The notes: a model not told the origin generated them from the letters alone. A stretch of DNA of 64,000 nucleotides from W-Chloroflexi-9 sp045863195 (GCA_045863195.1 BTUI01000005.1:124001-188000); one strand, 5' to 3'; counted from the first letter of the stretch, positions 29,544 through 38,120 are shown. A program made the numbers and translations.

Positions 29544-30140
29544 CTAGTGCAACTGCTCGATCCAGGCCTCCACGCGGCCGCCCCGGATGTCCAGGAAGCC
29601 CACGGTGCCCAGCTGGGTGCTCAGGTTGCGCGGGTACGTCGGCGAGCCGGAGTTGACAATGAGGGTGCCCCGCCAGGTCTTCACCAGCGGGACGTGGGTG
29701 TCGCCCGCGACCACCACGTGCACCGGGCCGCCGAAGTGGCGGTCCATGCGCTCCGCGAGCGTGGCGGCGCCGTTGATGTCGCGGTCGGGGAAGTCATGCG
29801 TCATCCCCACCTTGAAGCCGCCGATGTGCAGCAACTGGTTGTAGGGGAGGCGCGGGTCGTTCGGGGCGATGGTGCGCCCGCTGGAGCCGTCGTCGCCGTT
29901 CCCGCAGACGCCCAGCACGGGCTTCCCGCAGCGCTGCTCCAGCCAGTCCAGCACGACGATGTCGTGCATGTCGCCGCCGTGGAGGATCAGGTCGACATCC
30001 TGGAAGGCCGCGTAGACCTCCTCGAAGAGCTCGCGCCGCGCTTCCGGGATGTGCGAATCGGTGACCAGGCCAATGAGCATGTCGCCGTCGAAGACGTGCT
30101 CGTCCAGCCAGCGTCGGTCGGGGACACCCTTGGAGACCAT
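29544..30140 (-). CDS. YfcE/MJ0936-type metallophosphodiesterase
   Basis: About 198 residues of calcineurin-like phosphoesterase. Metal ligands are visible in order: DSH (GLVTDSHIPEA), GGDMHD, GNGDD, the His in GMTHD, and GDTHVP with NSGS. Small members cleave phosphodiesters; some act on cyclic nucleotides. Start uncertain: ATG 30138-30140 has TATCCT only seven bases upstream and no Shine-Dalgarno, so the mRNA may be leaderless; a GTG at 30191 is the other candidate. Confidence 0.8.
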   Translation of the reverse strand: MVSKGVPDRRWLDEHVFDGDMLIGLVTDSHIPEARRELFEEVYAAFQDVDLILHGGDMHDIVVLDWLEQRCGKPVLGVCGNGDDGSSGRTIAPNDPRLPYNQLLHIGGFKVGMTHDFPDRDINGAATLAERMDRHFGGPVHVVVAGDTHVPLVKTWRGTLIVNSGSPTYPRNLSTQLGTVGFLDIRGGRVEAWIEQLH

Positions 30141-30209
30141 GGGCGGGAGGATACGGGCGGACGGGACGGGCGGGAAGCCTGCCCGAAACACGCTATCAAC
30201 CTGCGGGCG

Positions 30210-30215
30210 TACAAT
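30210..30215 (+). promoter_or_regulatory. putative -10 box of pdxS
   Basis: TACAAT (30210-30215) lies 34 bases upstream of the pdxS ATG, with GGGAG in between. The upstream -35 region has no clear TTGACA match. Confidence 0.35.
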
Positions 30216-30249
30216 GAGGGCTGATTATTCATTCCTGATCGGGAGCATT

Positions 30250-31269
30250 ATGGCCAGTCCAGTCCGTGGTAAGTCCGTCCCTGCTGCAGCCGCCCCGCGC
30301 CGCCGAGCCGTGAAGGCCGACGCCCAGAACGGCACCGCGCACCAGGCGCAGGGCACCACGGCTACGTGGACGGTGAAGGCGGGCCTGGCCCAGATGCTCA
30401 AGGGTGGCGTCATCATGGACGTCACCGACGCGCAGCAGGCGGAAATCGCCATGGAAGCCGGCGCCTGCGCCGTCATGGCGCTGGAGCGCGTCCCCTCCGA
30501 CATCCGCAAGGAGGGCGGCGTGGCGCGCATGAGCCACGTCAAGAAGATCCGCGAGATCCAGAAGGCCGTCTCCATCCCGGTCATGGCGAAGGCCCGCATT
30601 GGCCACTTCGTCGAGGCACAGGTCCTGGAGGCCCTCGGCATCGACTACATCGACGAGTCCGAGGTGCTGACGATGGCGGACGACGTCCACCACATCGACA
30701 AGCACCCGTTCCGCGTCCCCTTCGTCTGCGGCGCGCGCAATCTCGGCGAGGCGCTCCGGCGCATCTCGGAGGGCGCGGCGATGATCCGCACGAAGGGCGA
30801 GGCGGGCACCGGCGACATCGTGGAGGCCGTGCGCCACATGCGCTCGATCCAGGGTGAGATCCGCCGCGTCCAGTCGCTGCGCGACGACGAGATCTTCGCC
30901 GCGGCGAAGGAGATGCAGGTGCCCGCCGACCTGCTGCGCGAGGTGAAGCGCCTGGGCAAGTTGCCGGTGGTGAACTTCTCCGCCGGCGGCGTGGCCACCC
31001 CCGCAGACGCTGCGCTGATGATGCAACTGGGCGCCGAGGGCGTCTTCGTGGGATCCGGCATCTTCAAGTCTGGCATGAACGAGCGCACCGAGGCCGCGCG
31101 CCGCAAGGTGCAGGGCCGGATGGCCGCCGCGATCGTGAAGGCGGTGACGCACTTCAACGACCCGCAGATCATCGCGGAGGTCTCCGCGGAGATCCCGGAC
31201 GAGGCGATGCGCGGCATCTCCACCGCGCAGATGAAGCCGGAGGAGCTGCTGGCCGGGCGGGGCAACTAG
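30250..31269 (+). CDS. pdxS: pyridoxal 5'-phosphate synthase lyase subunit PdxS
   Basis: 339-residue TIM-barrel enzyme that builds pyridoxal phosphate from ribose-5-phosphate, glyceraldehyde-3-phosphate and ammonia supplied by PdxT. D57 (GGVIMDV), K114 (MAKARIGH) and K182 (RTKGEAGTG) match the catalytic residues D24, K81 and K149 of the B. subtilis enzyme, showing a 33-residue N-terminal extension (Ala/Arg-rich). ATG 30250 has GGGAG five bases upstream. It is followed by pdxT after eight bases. Confidence 0.96.
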   Translation: MASPVRGKSVPAAAAPRRRAVKADAQNGTAHQAQGTTATWTVKAGLAQMLKGGVIMDVTDAQQAEIAMEAGACAVMALERVPSDIRKEGGVARMSHVKKIREIQKAVSIPVMAKARIGHFVEAQVLEALGIDYIDESEVLTMADDVHHIDKHPFRVPFVCGARNLGEALRRISEGAAMIRTKGEAGTGDIVEAVRHMRSIQGEIRRVQSLRDDEIFAAAKEMQVPADLLREVKRLGKLPVVNFSAGGVATPADAALMMQLGAEGVFVGSGIFKSGMNERTEAARRKVQGRMAAAIVKAVTHFNDPQIIAEVSAEIPDEAMRGISTAQMKPEELLAGRGN

Positions 31270-31277
31270 CCGCCACG

Positions 31278-31922
31278 ATGCCGACCAGCAGCATCACCAC
31301 CCGCCGGCCACCACGGGGCGCCTCACCGTTGCGGATCGGCGTGCTCGCGCTGCAGGGCGACTTCGCGGAACACATCGCCATGCTCGCCGAATGCGGCGTG
31401 GAGGGTGTGGAGGTCCGCACCGAGGCGCAACTGGACGCAGTGGACGGGCTGATCCTGCCGGGCGGCGAGAGCACCACCATCGCGCGGCTGCTCATCGCCT
31501 TCGGGCTGGTGGAGCCGCTGCGGAAGCGCATCGCCGCCGGGATGCCGGCGTGGGGTACGTGCGCGGGGGCGATCCTGCTGGCGAAGGACGTGCCGAACCT
31601 GGACCGGCCGCCGCTGGCCGTGATGGACATCTCCGTGGAGCGCAACGCGTTCGGCCGGCAGATCGACTCCTTCGAGGCGGACCTGACGATCACCGGCGTG
31701 CCGGGCGCGCCGCTTCGGGCGATCTTCATCCGCGCCCCCATCATCACCGGCATCGGGCCAGGGGTGGAGGTGCTGGCGGCACTCCCGGACGGCGAGGTGG
31801 TCGCCGCGCGCGAGGGCAACCTGATCGCCACGTCCTTCCACCCGGAACTGACGCGCGATGCACGGTTGCACGAACTGTTCATACGAGTGGTGGAGGCCGC
31901 AAGACGTTCCGCCACGGGATAG
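31278..31922 (+). CDS. pdxT: pyridoxal 5'-phosphate synthase glutaminase subunit PdxT
   Basis: 214-residue class I glutamine amidotransferase delivering ammonia to PdxS. The triad is visible: Cys95 in GTCAGAI, His188 and Glu190 in SFHPELT. The PGGESTT loop is characteristic of the family. About 17 extra residues precede the conserved IGVLALQGDF start. It immediately follows pdxS and shares the transcript. Confidence 0.95.
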   Translation: MPTSSITTRRPPRGASPLRIGVLALQGDFAEHIAMLAECGVEGVEVRTEAQLDAVDGLILPGGESTTIARLLIAFGLVEPLRKRIAAGMPAWGTCAGAILLAKDVPNLDRPPLAVMDISVERNAFGRQIDSFEADLTITGVPGAPLRAIFIRAPIITGIGPGVEVLAALPDGEVVAAREGNLIATSFHPELTRDARLHELFIRVVEAARRSATG

Positions 31923-31923
31923 C

Positions 31924-32865
31924 ATGACGACGATGACCGACACCCGCGCGCCCCGGCCGACCGACCTGGTCGCCCTGGTCACCTTCGATGGTGAGGTGCG
32001 TGAGAACCTTGCGGTCACGCGCGCGCATCTGACCCAACCGGCGACGCCGGCGCACCCACTCTCCGCCGCGATCGCCCAGTGGCTCCACCCCGGCCGTCGC
32101 ACCTGGATCTCCCTCACCGGGCGCGAGATCCGAGGCATCGCCACCGCCCGCGACCTGTCGTCGCGCTCCGCCTGGCACCTGGACACCCTGATCGCGACCG
32201 GCGCGGACGAGGGCGACGCCGGTGTGGTGCGCGACCTGCTCCACCAGGCCTCCGTCGCGGCTGCCGAAGCGGAGGTGACGCACCTCGTGCTGCGCACCCC
32301 GGAGGGGTCGCCAGCGCAGGACGCCGCCCCGCGCGAGGGCTTCCAGGCGGTGACGCTGGAGACGCTCTGGACGGGACGCCTCGCTCCCGTCGCGCCGCCC
32401 GCCGAGGTCCACGTGCGCGAAGCGACACCGGCGGACGCGCACGGCATGTTCCAGGTCTACTCTCGGACGTGGCCCGTCGCGGCACGGCAGGCGCTGGCGA
32501 TGACGCTCGACGAGTGGATGGCCGTCCAGGAGCAGCGCTGGCTGGAGCGCGGCGTGACGTTCGTCGCGGAGCAGGACGGGCACCTGTGCGGCACCGCGCG
32601 CGTGTCCCGCACCGGCCAGTTCACGCTCACCGTGACGCCAGGCGCACCGGCCGCCGCGGACGCGCTCCTGGCCGCGGTCGCCACGAGGCTCGCGGACGCG
32701 GAACGTCACATCACGCTCGTCGCCGCCTGCGGCAGCGAGGAAGCGGCGGCGCTGCGGCGCGCCGGCCTGGAACCGGAGCGCTCGTTCGCGCTCCTCTGCA
32801 AGCGCATCGCCCGGCCCGTACGCGACGAGGCGTACGCCAGGGCCGGGGTGCCCATCACCGGCTAG
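31924..32865 (+). CDS. GNAT-like acetyltransferase-fold protein
   Basis: 313-residue protein with two apparently related halves of GNAT-like fold. The second half shows RTWPVAARQALAMTLDEWMAV and VAEQDGHLCGTARVSRTG. The acetyl-CoA loop (Q/RxxGxG/A) is poorly conserved in both halves, so activity is uncertain. ATG 31924 lies one base after the pdxT stop; a second in-frame ATG at 31933 is possible. It sits between pdxST and the Ycf45-like gene, same strand, perhaps one operon. Confidence 0.6.
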   Translation: MTTMTDTRAPRPTDLVALVTFDGEVRENLAVTRAHLTQPATPAHPLSAAIAQWLHPGRRTWISLTGREIRGIATARDLSSRSAWHLDTLIATGADEGDAGVVRDLLHQASVAAAEAEVTHLVLRTPEGSPAQDAAPREGFQAVTLETLWTGRLAPVAPPAEVHVREATPADAHGMFQVYSRTWPVAARQALAMTLDEWMAVQEQRWLERGVTFVAEQDGHLCGTARVSRTGQFTLTVTPGAPAAADALLAAVATRLADAERHITLVAACGSEEAAALRRAGLEPERSFALLCKRIARPVRDEAYARAGVPITG

Positions 32866-32893
32866 GAGCCGGAACGGAGGTCGAGTCGACCGC

Positions 32894-34597
32894 ATGAGAG
32901 AGACCGTTCGCCCCTTCGGCGCCCCGCGCCTGGACAACTTCGCCGACGACCTCGACGAGGAGTCCGCTGCGCCCCACGACCCGCTCGATGCGGGCGCGGA
33001 CGACCCGCCCCGCGAGATGACGGAGGAGGAGCGCCGCGAGATCGACCTGCTCGTCGGCATCATGCCGTCCCGGATCAGCGAGGCGGTGAGCGAGCACGGC
33101 TACGACGGGCTGATCGAGATCGTCCTGGACCTCGGCCGGCGGCCCACCGCACGCTATCGCGGCGCGGAGGTGGTGCTGAGCGAGGTGGAGGTCGCCGACA
33201 CGGAGATCTCCCACGTGGTCGCGCAGGTCTCCGAGTTCGGCGACGACAACCGCGCCGGCATCCCTCGCACGCTCCACCGCATCTCCGGCATCCGGAACCG
33301 CCGAGGCCACATCGTGGGCCTCACCTGCCGCATCGGCCGGTCGGTGTCCGGGTCCGGCGAGATGATGCGCGACATCATCGAGTCCGGCCGCAGCGTGCTG
33401 CTGCTGGGCCCGCCGGGCGTGGGCAAGACCACGATGCTGCGCGATATCGCGCGGATGCTCGCGGACGACCTCGACAAGCGCGTGGTCATCGTCGACACCT
33501 CGAACGAGATCGGCGGCGATGGCGACATCCCGCACCACGGCATCGGCCGGGCGCGGCGGATGCAGGTGCCGCGCGTGGCAATGCAGCACGAGGTGATGAT
33601 CGAGGCGGTGGAGAACCACACGCCCGAGGTGGTGGTGATCGACGAGATCGGCACCGGCGCGGAGGCCGAAGCGGCGCGCACGATCGCCGAACGCGGCGTG
33701 CAGCTGATCGCCACGGCGCACGGCACCACGCTCTCCAACCTGATGCAGAACCCCACGCTCTCCGACCTCATCGGCGGCATCGAGTCCGTCACGATCTCGG
33801 ACGAGGAGGCGCGCCGCCGCGGCACGCAGAAGACGGTGCTGGAGCGCCGCAACCCGCCCACCTTCGAGGTGCTGGTGGAGATCCAGGGCTTCCGTCGCCT
33901 CGCGATCCACGAGGACGTAGCGCAGACGGTGGACTCGCTCCTCCGCGGCTACGAGGTGGAGGCGGAGATCCGCGTCGGCGGCGCGGAGGGCGAGGTCGAG
34001 CACGTGGAGCGCGTGCCGATGCGCACCACGCCGGACGAGCCGCTGCGCGCCCGCCAGCAGGTGGAGCGTTCGCGGCCGCTGCCGGCCGCGCCGGGCGGCC
34101 CGGAGAAGCGGCTGCTCCCCTTCGGCATCAGCCGGGGACGCCTGGAACAGGCGATCTCCGACACCCGCTCCGCGGCCCGCATCGTGGATTCCGTGAAGGA
34201 GGCGGACGCCGTCTTCACGCTGCGCCCGTACTACCGCCGCCGCAGCGGCCCGCTGAAGCAGGCGGAGGAGCGCGGCATCCCGGTCTACGTCCTGCGCAAC
34301 AACACCGGCCCGCAGATCGAGCGCCAGTTGCTCGCCCTCCGTGGCGAGGGCGCCGCGGACGACCCGACCACCGCCGCGCTGCGCGAGGCGGAGAGCGGCG
34401 TCGCCGAGATCACGTTCCGGGGCGCCTCCTCCGTGGAACTCGCGCCGCAGAGCGCCTACCTGCGGCGTCGCCAGCACGAACTGGTGAACCGCGCCGGGCT
34501 GCGCTCCGTCTCCAAGGGCCGCGAGCCGTTCCGGCGCGTCACGATCCTCGCGGAGGCCGTGACGCCCGGCACCGACTCCTGGGACGACGAGGAGTGA
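32894..34597 (+). CDS. Ycf45-like AAA ATPase with R3H-like C-terminus
   Basis: 567-residue ATPase of the family found in cyanobacteria, plastids (Ycf45) and Chloroflexi, related to SpoIIIAA. Walker A is GPPGVGKTTMLRD near residue 172, Walker B VVVIDEIGTGAEAEAA near 246, and a sensor-like ATAHGTTL follows. The linker from about 370 to 440 is charged; the C-terminus (QHELVNRAGLRSVSKGREPFRRVTI) looks like an R3H nucleic-acid-binding module. Role not established; RNA or ssDNA binding is likely. Start ATG 32894 sits behind a weak GGAGGTCGAGTCGACCGC region (GGAGG 17 bases upstream). It overlaps tmk by four bases. Confidence 0.85.
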   Translation: MRETVRPFGAPRLDNFADDLDEESAAPHDPLDAGADDPPREMTEEERREIDLLVGIMPSRISEAVSEHGYDGLIEIVLDLGRRPTARYRGAEVVLSEVEVADTEISHVVAQVSEFGDDNRAGIPRTLHRISGIRNRRGHIVGLTCRIGRSVSGSGEMMRDIIESGRSVLLLGPPGVGKTTMLRDIARMLADDLDKRVVIVDTSNEIGGDGDIPHHGIGRARRMQVPRVAMQHEVMIEAVENHTPEVVVIDEIGTGAEAEAARTIAERGVQLIATAHGTTLSNLMQNPTLSDLIGGIESVTISDEEARRRGTQKTVLERRNPPTFEVLVEIQGFRRLAIHEDVAQTVDSLLRGYEVEAEIRVGGAEGEVEHVERVPMRTTPDEPLRARQQVERSRPLPAAPGGPEKRLLPFGISRGRLEQAISDTRSAARIVDSVKEADAVFTLRPYYRRRSGPLKQAEERGIPVYVLRNNTGPQIERQLLALRGEGAADDPTTAALREAESGVAEITFRGASSVELAPQSAYLRRRQHELVNRAGLRSVSKGREPFRRVTILAEAVTPGTDSWDDEE

Positions 34598-35241
34598 CGG
34601 ACGCCACGCCCCGCCGCGGGGTGTTCGTCACGCTCGAGGGCGGGGAGGGCGCCGGGAAGTCGACGCAGATCGACGGCCTGCGCCGCCTCCTGGAACGCGA
34701 GGGGTGGCGCGTGGTCACGTGCCGCGAGCCGGGCGGCACCGCGCTCGGCGAGCGGCTGCGCGAGGCGCTCTTCGCCACCACGGACGACGAGGCGGCGCCC
34801 TCGCCGGAGAGCGAATTGCTGATCTTCAACGCCGCGCGCGCCCAGCTGGTGCGCGAGGTGATCGAGCCGGCGCTCGCCTCCGGCGCAGCCGTGATCTGCG
34901 ACCGCTTCACCGGCTCCACGGTCGCCTACCAGCACTTCGGCCGTGGACTCCCGCGCGAGGTGGTGGACGCGGTGAACGAGGCGGCGACGGGCGGCCTGCA
35001 CCCCGACCTGGTGGTGCTGCTGGACCTGGAGCCGGAGCAGGGCTTCGCCCGCACCGGCAAGGGACGCGACTACCTCGAACGCGCCGGGATCGACTTCCAC
35101 CGCCGGGTGCGGCGCGGCTTCCTGGAGCAGGCGGCGGCCGAGCCGGAGCGGTGGCTGGTGCTGGACGCGACGAAACCGGCGATGCAGGTGACGCACGCGA
35201 TCTGGCAGCGCCTCGAACGCCTCGCCCGCGCCGAGGGGTGA
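34594..35241 (+). CDS. tmk: thymidylate kinase
   Basis: 215-residue enzyme phosphorylating dTMP to dTDP. The P-loop GGEGAGKST is at residues 16-24; REPGGT, CDRFTGSTVAYQ and the short LID ARTGKGRDYLE follow. GTG start overlaps the Ycf45-like stop (GTGA), implying translational coupling. Family length. Confidence 0.94.
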   Translation: MTDATPRRGVFVTLEGGEGAGKSTQIDGLRRLLEREGWRVVTCREPGGTALGERLREALFATTDDEAAPSPESELLIFNAARAQLVREVIEPALASGAAVICDRFTGSTVAYQHFGRGLPREVVDAVNEAATGGLHPDLVVLLDLEPEQGFARTGKGRDYLERAGIDFHRRVRRGFLEQAAAEPERWLVLDATKPAMQVTHAIWQRLERLARAEG

Positions 35242-35281
35242 CGCTTGCCCGGCTGCGTGCACGCTCGTAGGCTGACGCCCA

Positions 35282-35344
35282 CGGCGATGGGGTCCTGCCG
35301 TTAACCGCTCCGTGGGGCGCTGCCGCGCGGATGCTGATGACTCC
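35282..35344 (+). promoter_or_regulatory. fluoride (crcB) riboswitch aptamer
   Basis: The stretch matches the fluoride aptamer: GGCGATGGGG near the 5' end, TTAACCGC in the middle, and GCTGATGACTCCTA at the 3' end. Stem P1 pairs CGGC (35282-35285) with GCCG (35297-35300); the pseudoknot pairs GGGGTC (35289-35294) with GACTCC (35339-35344, one GU). It precedes a CLC-F-type fluoride exporter gene, the classic partner of this riboswitch. Confidence 0.9.
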
Positions 35345-35359
35345 TACGGTTCCGTAGGA
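35342..35359 (+). promoter_or_regulatory. RBS-sequestering hairpin, riboswitch expression platform
   Basis: TCCTACG (35342-35348) can pair with CGTAGGA (35353-35359), hiding the GGA of the only ribosome binding site before the ATG at 35371. The 5' arm shares its first bases with the aptamer pseudoknot, so fluoride binding and the hairpin compete: ligand on, RBS free. Confidence 0.7.
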
Positions 35360-35370
35360 AGCCACGCCCG

Positions 35371-36780
35371 ATGACCCTCCCCGCCGTCTCCGCCTTCTCC
35401 GAGCAGATCGCCGTCACCCGCTACCTCCTGCGGTGGATGGTGATCCTCACGCCCGTCGCCGCCGCCGTCGGCAGCGTCTCCGCGCTCTTCCTCTGGTCGC
35501 TCGAACGTGCGACCGAGACGCGCTGGGAGTACGGGTGGCTGCTCTATCTGCTGCCGCTGGCCGGCCTCGTCAGCGCGCTCCTCTACCACCGCTTCGGGCG
35601 GGCGGTGGAGGGCGGCAACAACCTCATCGTCGACGAGATCCACGAGCCGGGCGCCGGCGTCCCGGCCCGCATCGCACCGCTGATCTTCGTGACCACGGTG
35701 ATCGCGCACCTCTTCGGCGCCTCCGTGGGGCGCGAGGGGACGGCGGTGCAGATGGGCGGCGGCATCGCCAGTGCGTTCAACCGCTGGCTGAGGATGGAGC
35801 GCGATGACCTGCGCACGCTGCTCCAGGCCGGCGTTGCCGCCGGCTTCGGCGCGGTCTTCGGCACGCCGATCGCCGGGGCGATCTTCGCGATGGAGGTGCT
35901 GTCGGTCGGACGCCTCGAGTACCGCTCGCTGATCCCGGTGCTGTACGCGGCACTGCTCGCGGACTTCACCGGGGCGCTCTGGAACGCGCACCACACCACC
36001 TACCACATTGCCATCATCCCGACGGACGGCGACCTGCCGTTCGACCCGCTCCTCATGGCGAAGGCGGCGCTCGCGGGCGTCGCCTTCGGCCTCATCGCGA
36101 TCGTCTTCGCCGAACTGACGCACGGCCTCGGGCGGCTGTTCCGCGCCACCATCGCCAGCCCGCTGCTGCGCCCGATGGTGGGCGGGGCGCTGATCATCGG
36201 CCTCGTCTTCCTCGTCGGGTCGCGCGACTACCTCGGCCTGGGCGTGACCTCGGACGACCCCGGCGCGACGTCGATCGTGTCGTCGTTCGAGGAGGGCGGC
36301 GCGTCGCCGTTCTCGTGGTGGTGGAAGGTCGCGTTCACGGCGCTCGCGCTCGGCAGCGGCTTCAAGGGCGGCGAGGTGACCCCGCTCTTCTACATCGGCG
36401 CGTCACTGGGCAACCGGCTCGCGGGGCTACTGCGCGCGCCGGTGGACCTGTTCGGCGGCCTCGGCTTCGTCGGCGTGTTCGCCGCGGCTGCGAACACGCC
36501 GCTCGCCTGCACCGTGATGGGCGTCGAGTTGTTCGGCGCGGACGCGCTGCCGTACCTGGCCGTCGCCTGCTTCGTCGCCTACGTGGTCAGCGGCCACACC
36601 GGCATCTATCTCTCCCAGCGCGTCGCGACGCCGAAGGTCGGCACGCTGCCGGAGGACGCCTCGCTCCGGTCACTCCGCGAGGCGCGCCCGCCCCTCGGCG
36701 TCCCGCTGCCGGGCCGCCTCCGCCGCCCCGCCGAGGCCTCCCCGGAGCCGCCGCAGGACCCGAGCGACCCGCCGGCGTAG
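35371..36780 (+). CDS. CLC-F fluoride/proton antiporter
   Basis: 469-residue CLC-family membrane protein with about 10 to 12 helices, expected to expel fluoride. The gating glutamate is E122 in GREGTAVQMGG, and GGNNLIVDEIHEPGAGVPAR (81-100) is typical of fluoride-specific CLC-F members. Later KGGEVTPLFYIGASLGN corresponds to the third anion-binding loop. A riboswitch directly upstream confirms the substrate. The last 60 residues are Pro-rich and cytoplasmic. It replaces a CrcB/Fluc channel here. Confidence 0.9.
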   Translation: MTLPAVSAFSEQIAVTRYLLRWMVILTPVAAAVGSVSALFLWSLERATETRWEYGWLLYLLPLAGLVSALLYHRFGRAVEGGNNLIVDEIHEPGAGVPARIAPLIFVTTVIAHLFGASVGREGTAVQMGGGIASAFNRWLRMERDDLRTLLQAGVAAGFGAVFGTPIAGAIFAMEVLSVGRLEYRSLIPVLYAALLADFTGALWNAHHTTYHIAIIPTDGDLPFDPLLMAKAALAGVAFGLIAIVFAELTHGLGRLFRATIASPLLRPMVGGALIIGLVFLVGSRDYLGLGVTSDDPGATSIVSSFEEGGASPFSWWWKVAFTALALGSGFKGGEVTPLFYIGASLGNRLAGLLRAPVDLFGGLGFVGVFAAAANTPLACTVMGVELFGADALPYLAVACFVAYVVSGHTGIYLSQRVATPKVGTLPEDASLRSLREARPPLGVPLPGRLRRPAEASPEPPQDPSDPPA

Positions 36781-36803
36781 GGGCGGGGCGGCGAAGGTTG
36801 CTC

Positions 36804-36832
36804 TTCTGGGGTACGCTGCGCGTACCCCAGAA
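36804..36832. repeat. perfect 13-bp hairpin downstream of the fluoride exporter
   Basis: TTCTGGGGTACGC (36804-36816) and its exact complement (36820-36832) flank a three-base TGC loop. No T-run follows on either strand, so it is either a U-less terminator or an RNA-stabilising structure. From 36833 the base composition becomes noticeably less GC-rich up to the next terminator. Confidence 0.5.
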
Positions 36833-36908
36833 ATTCAGATCGGGATTGACACCGAACACACCAACAGCGGAAGATTGCTTTACAAATGGATAGCCGGATC
36901 GGCTATCG

Positions 36909-36941
36909 GCGCCCCGCTCCCATGGAGTGGGGCGCTTCGTT
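36909..36941 (+). terminator. intrinsic terminator with short T-rich tail
   Basis: GCGCCCCGCTCC (36909-36920) pairs with GGAGTGGGGCGC (36924-36935), one wobble, loop CAT, then TTCGTTATAT on the plus strand. It follows the fluoride exporter and overlaps the last codon of the converging DUF3800 gene. Confidence 0.6.
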
Positions 36942-38010
36942 ATATCCGCTCCATGCATTCATTCCGGTGAGATTCGATCGGGCTGCGAATGTCGGAGTCC
37001 GGAAACACTTTGACCCCGAACTTGCCCCGCCCGCCATCCCCACGTTTGTAGATCCTCGAGCTGAAGAAGGCCCATCGTTTGGGCTGCGTAACACACCCAT
37101 CCCGCGCCCATTCGAACAAGTCTCGGACAAACATATCGGCGATTTCGGTGGGGCCTGAGCGACCTTTGATGTCGAACTCGACCCCGGGTGCGAGCCATTG
37201 ACTGAAGGCTCGATGCGGTATCCATTGAGTACCGAAGCGCAATAGTCTCGTGTACTCATACTGGCGCTCCACGTCCTCTGCGGGGCCAATACTCTCGAAG
37301 CGTACCCGCCCTATGGACGGCTCAGCACGGGCCCAGAGGCAGTCAACGACGCGCTCCATAAGCATCTCAATCGCGACCGCATATGGCCGGGTAGGCAGGT
37401 AGGGATCCAACCCCGCCTCCACGAAACGGCGATGCGGCCCCTTACGCACCACAGCACCAAACACGGTGAATTCAACGCCTGCTAGAAGCGCATCGACCTC
37501 TCGATCGAAGCGGTCACGCTTTCCCACATCTCCGGCGAAGTGGTAGAGGGGGCCCGCGCCGGTGCGCATGTCAGGCTCATGGAATGAGAAGTCGGTCCGT
37601 CCGAAGAAGCGGAGTTTCAGAGCATCCGCTTGCTCGATGTACGAATCACGCTCTTGAGCGGAGATGAGAACACCACCCAGCGCGAAGATGCCTTGGTTGC
37701 CGATCGCCCCTGTACCGCTCTCGTCGATGAAGAGGTATGCATCAGGGCGATTCGCCAGTAGCGGATGGCTCACACCTCCACTGAAACGTCGGCGTCCTTC
37801 TAGATTCCCATACCCCCTTAGAAGCGCGGTGTTCTCGGCAGCTGCAAGGCTCTCGATGACTCGGTGGAACGTCGGATCGTCAAAGGATGTGTCGCGTAAC
37901 AGAGATCGAGCAGCGCCGATTAGGCGACCAGCCTCGCCCAGAAGTGACGCATGGACGCGGGCAATCCGTCGTCCCTCGGGATCGCCGCGGTAGATGTGGT
38001 CATCGCTCAT
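36940..38010 (-). CDS. DUF3800 domain protein
   Basis: 356-residue protein with the DUF3800 core (YLFIDESGTGAIGNQGIFALGGVLISAQ, then FHEPDMR), a nuclease-like fold common on phage and defence islands. About 90 residues of helical sequence precede it. Base composition is clearly lower in GC than its neighbours, suggesting acquisition by transfer. ATG 38008-38010 has TTAGGA upstream; an in-frame ATG at 38017-38019 would add three residues. Function unknown. Confidence 0.75.
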   Translation of the reverse strand: MSDDHIYRGDPEGRRIARVHASLLGEAGRLIGAARSLLRDTSFDDPTFHRVIESLAAAENTALLRGYGNLEGRRRFSGGVSHPLLANRPDAYLFIDESGTGAIGNQGIFALGGVLISAQERDSYIEQADALKLRFFGRTDFSFHEPDMRTGAGPLYHFAGDVGKRDRFDREVDALLAGVEFTVFGAVVRKGPHRRFVEAGLDPYLPTRPYAVAIEMLMERVVDCLWARAEPSIGRVRFESIGPAEDVERQYEYTRLLRFGTQWIPHRAFSQWLAPGVEFDIKGRSGPTEIADMFVRDLFEWARDGCVTQPKRWAFFSSRIYKRGDGGRGKFGVKVFPDSDIRSPIESHRNECMERI

Positions 38011-38099
38011 CGTCCGCATCCTAACCACAAAGTAGATGGAGCGATCCGCCCCCTCACCCCCGTCTCCCCCTAACCCCGCCCCGGCCGTACACTCGATCC

Positions 38100-38120
38100 A
38101 CGCCGCCCCTCGGGCGGCGT
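38100..38120 (+). promoter_or_regulatory. hairpin in the asd leader
   Basis: ACGCCGCCC (38100-38108) and GGGCGGCGT (38112-38120) form a 9-bp stem just behind a possible -10 box (TACACT, 38088-38093). A second, weaker pairing (TCACC/GGTGA) follows before the RBS. No T-run, so not a simple terminator; no leader peptide seen. Confidence 0.35.

Noticed and set aside
35371..36780. Chloride channel
   Set aside because: The CLC-F signature and fluoride riboswitch argue for fluoride export.
36833..36940. tRNA gene or attachment site after the fluoride exporter
   Set aside because: No tRNA-like cloverleaf with GGTTCGA or CCA end, no integrase nearby, and no matching repeat.
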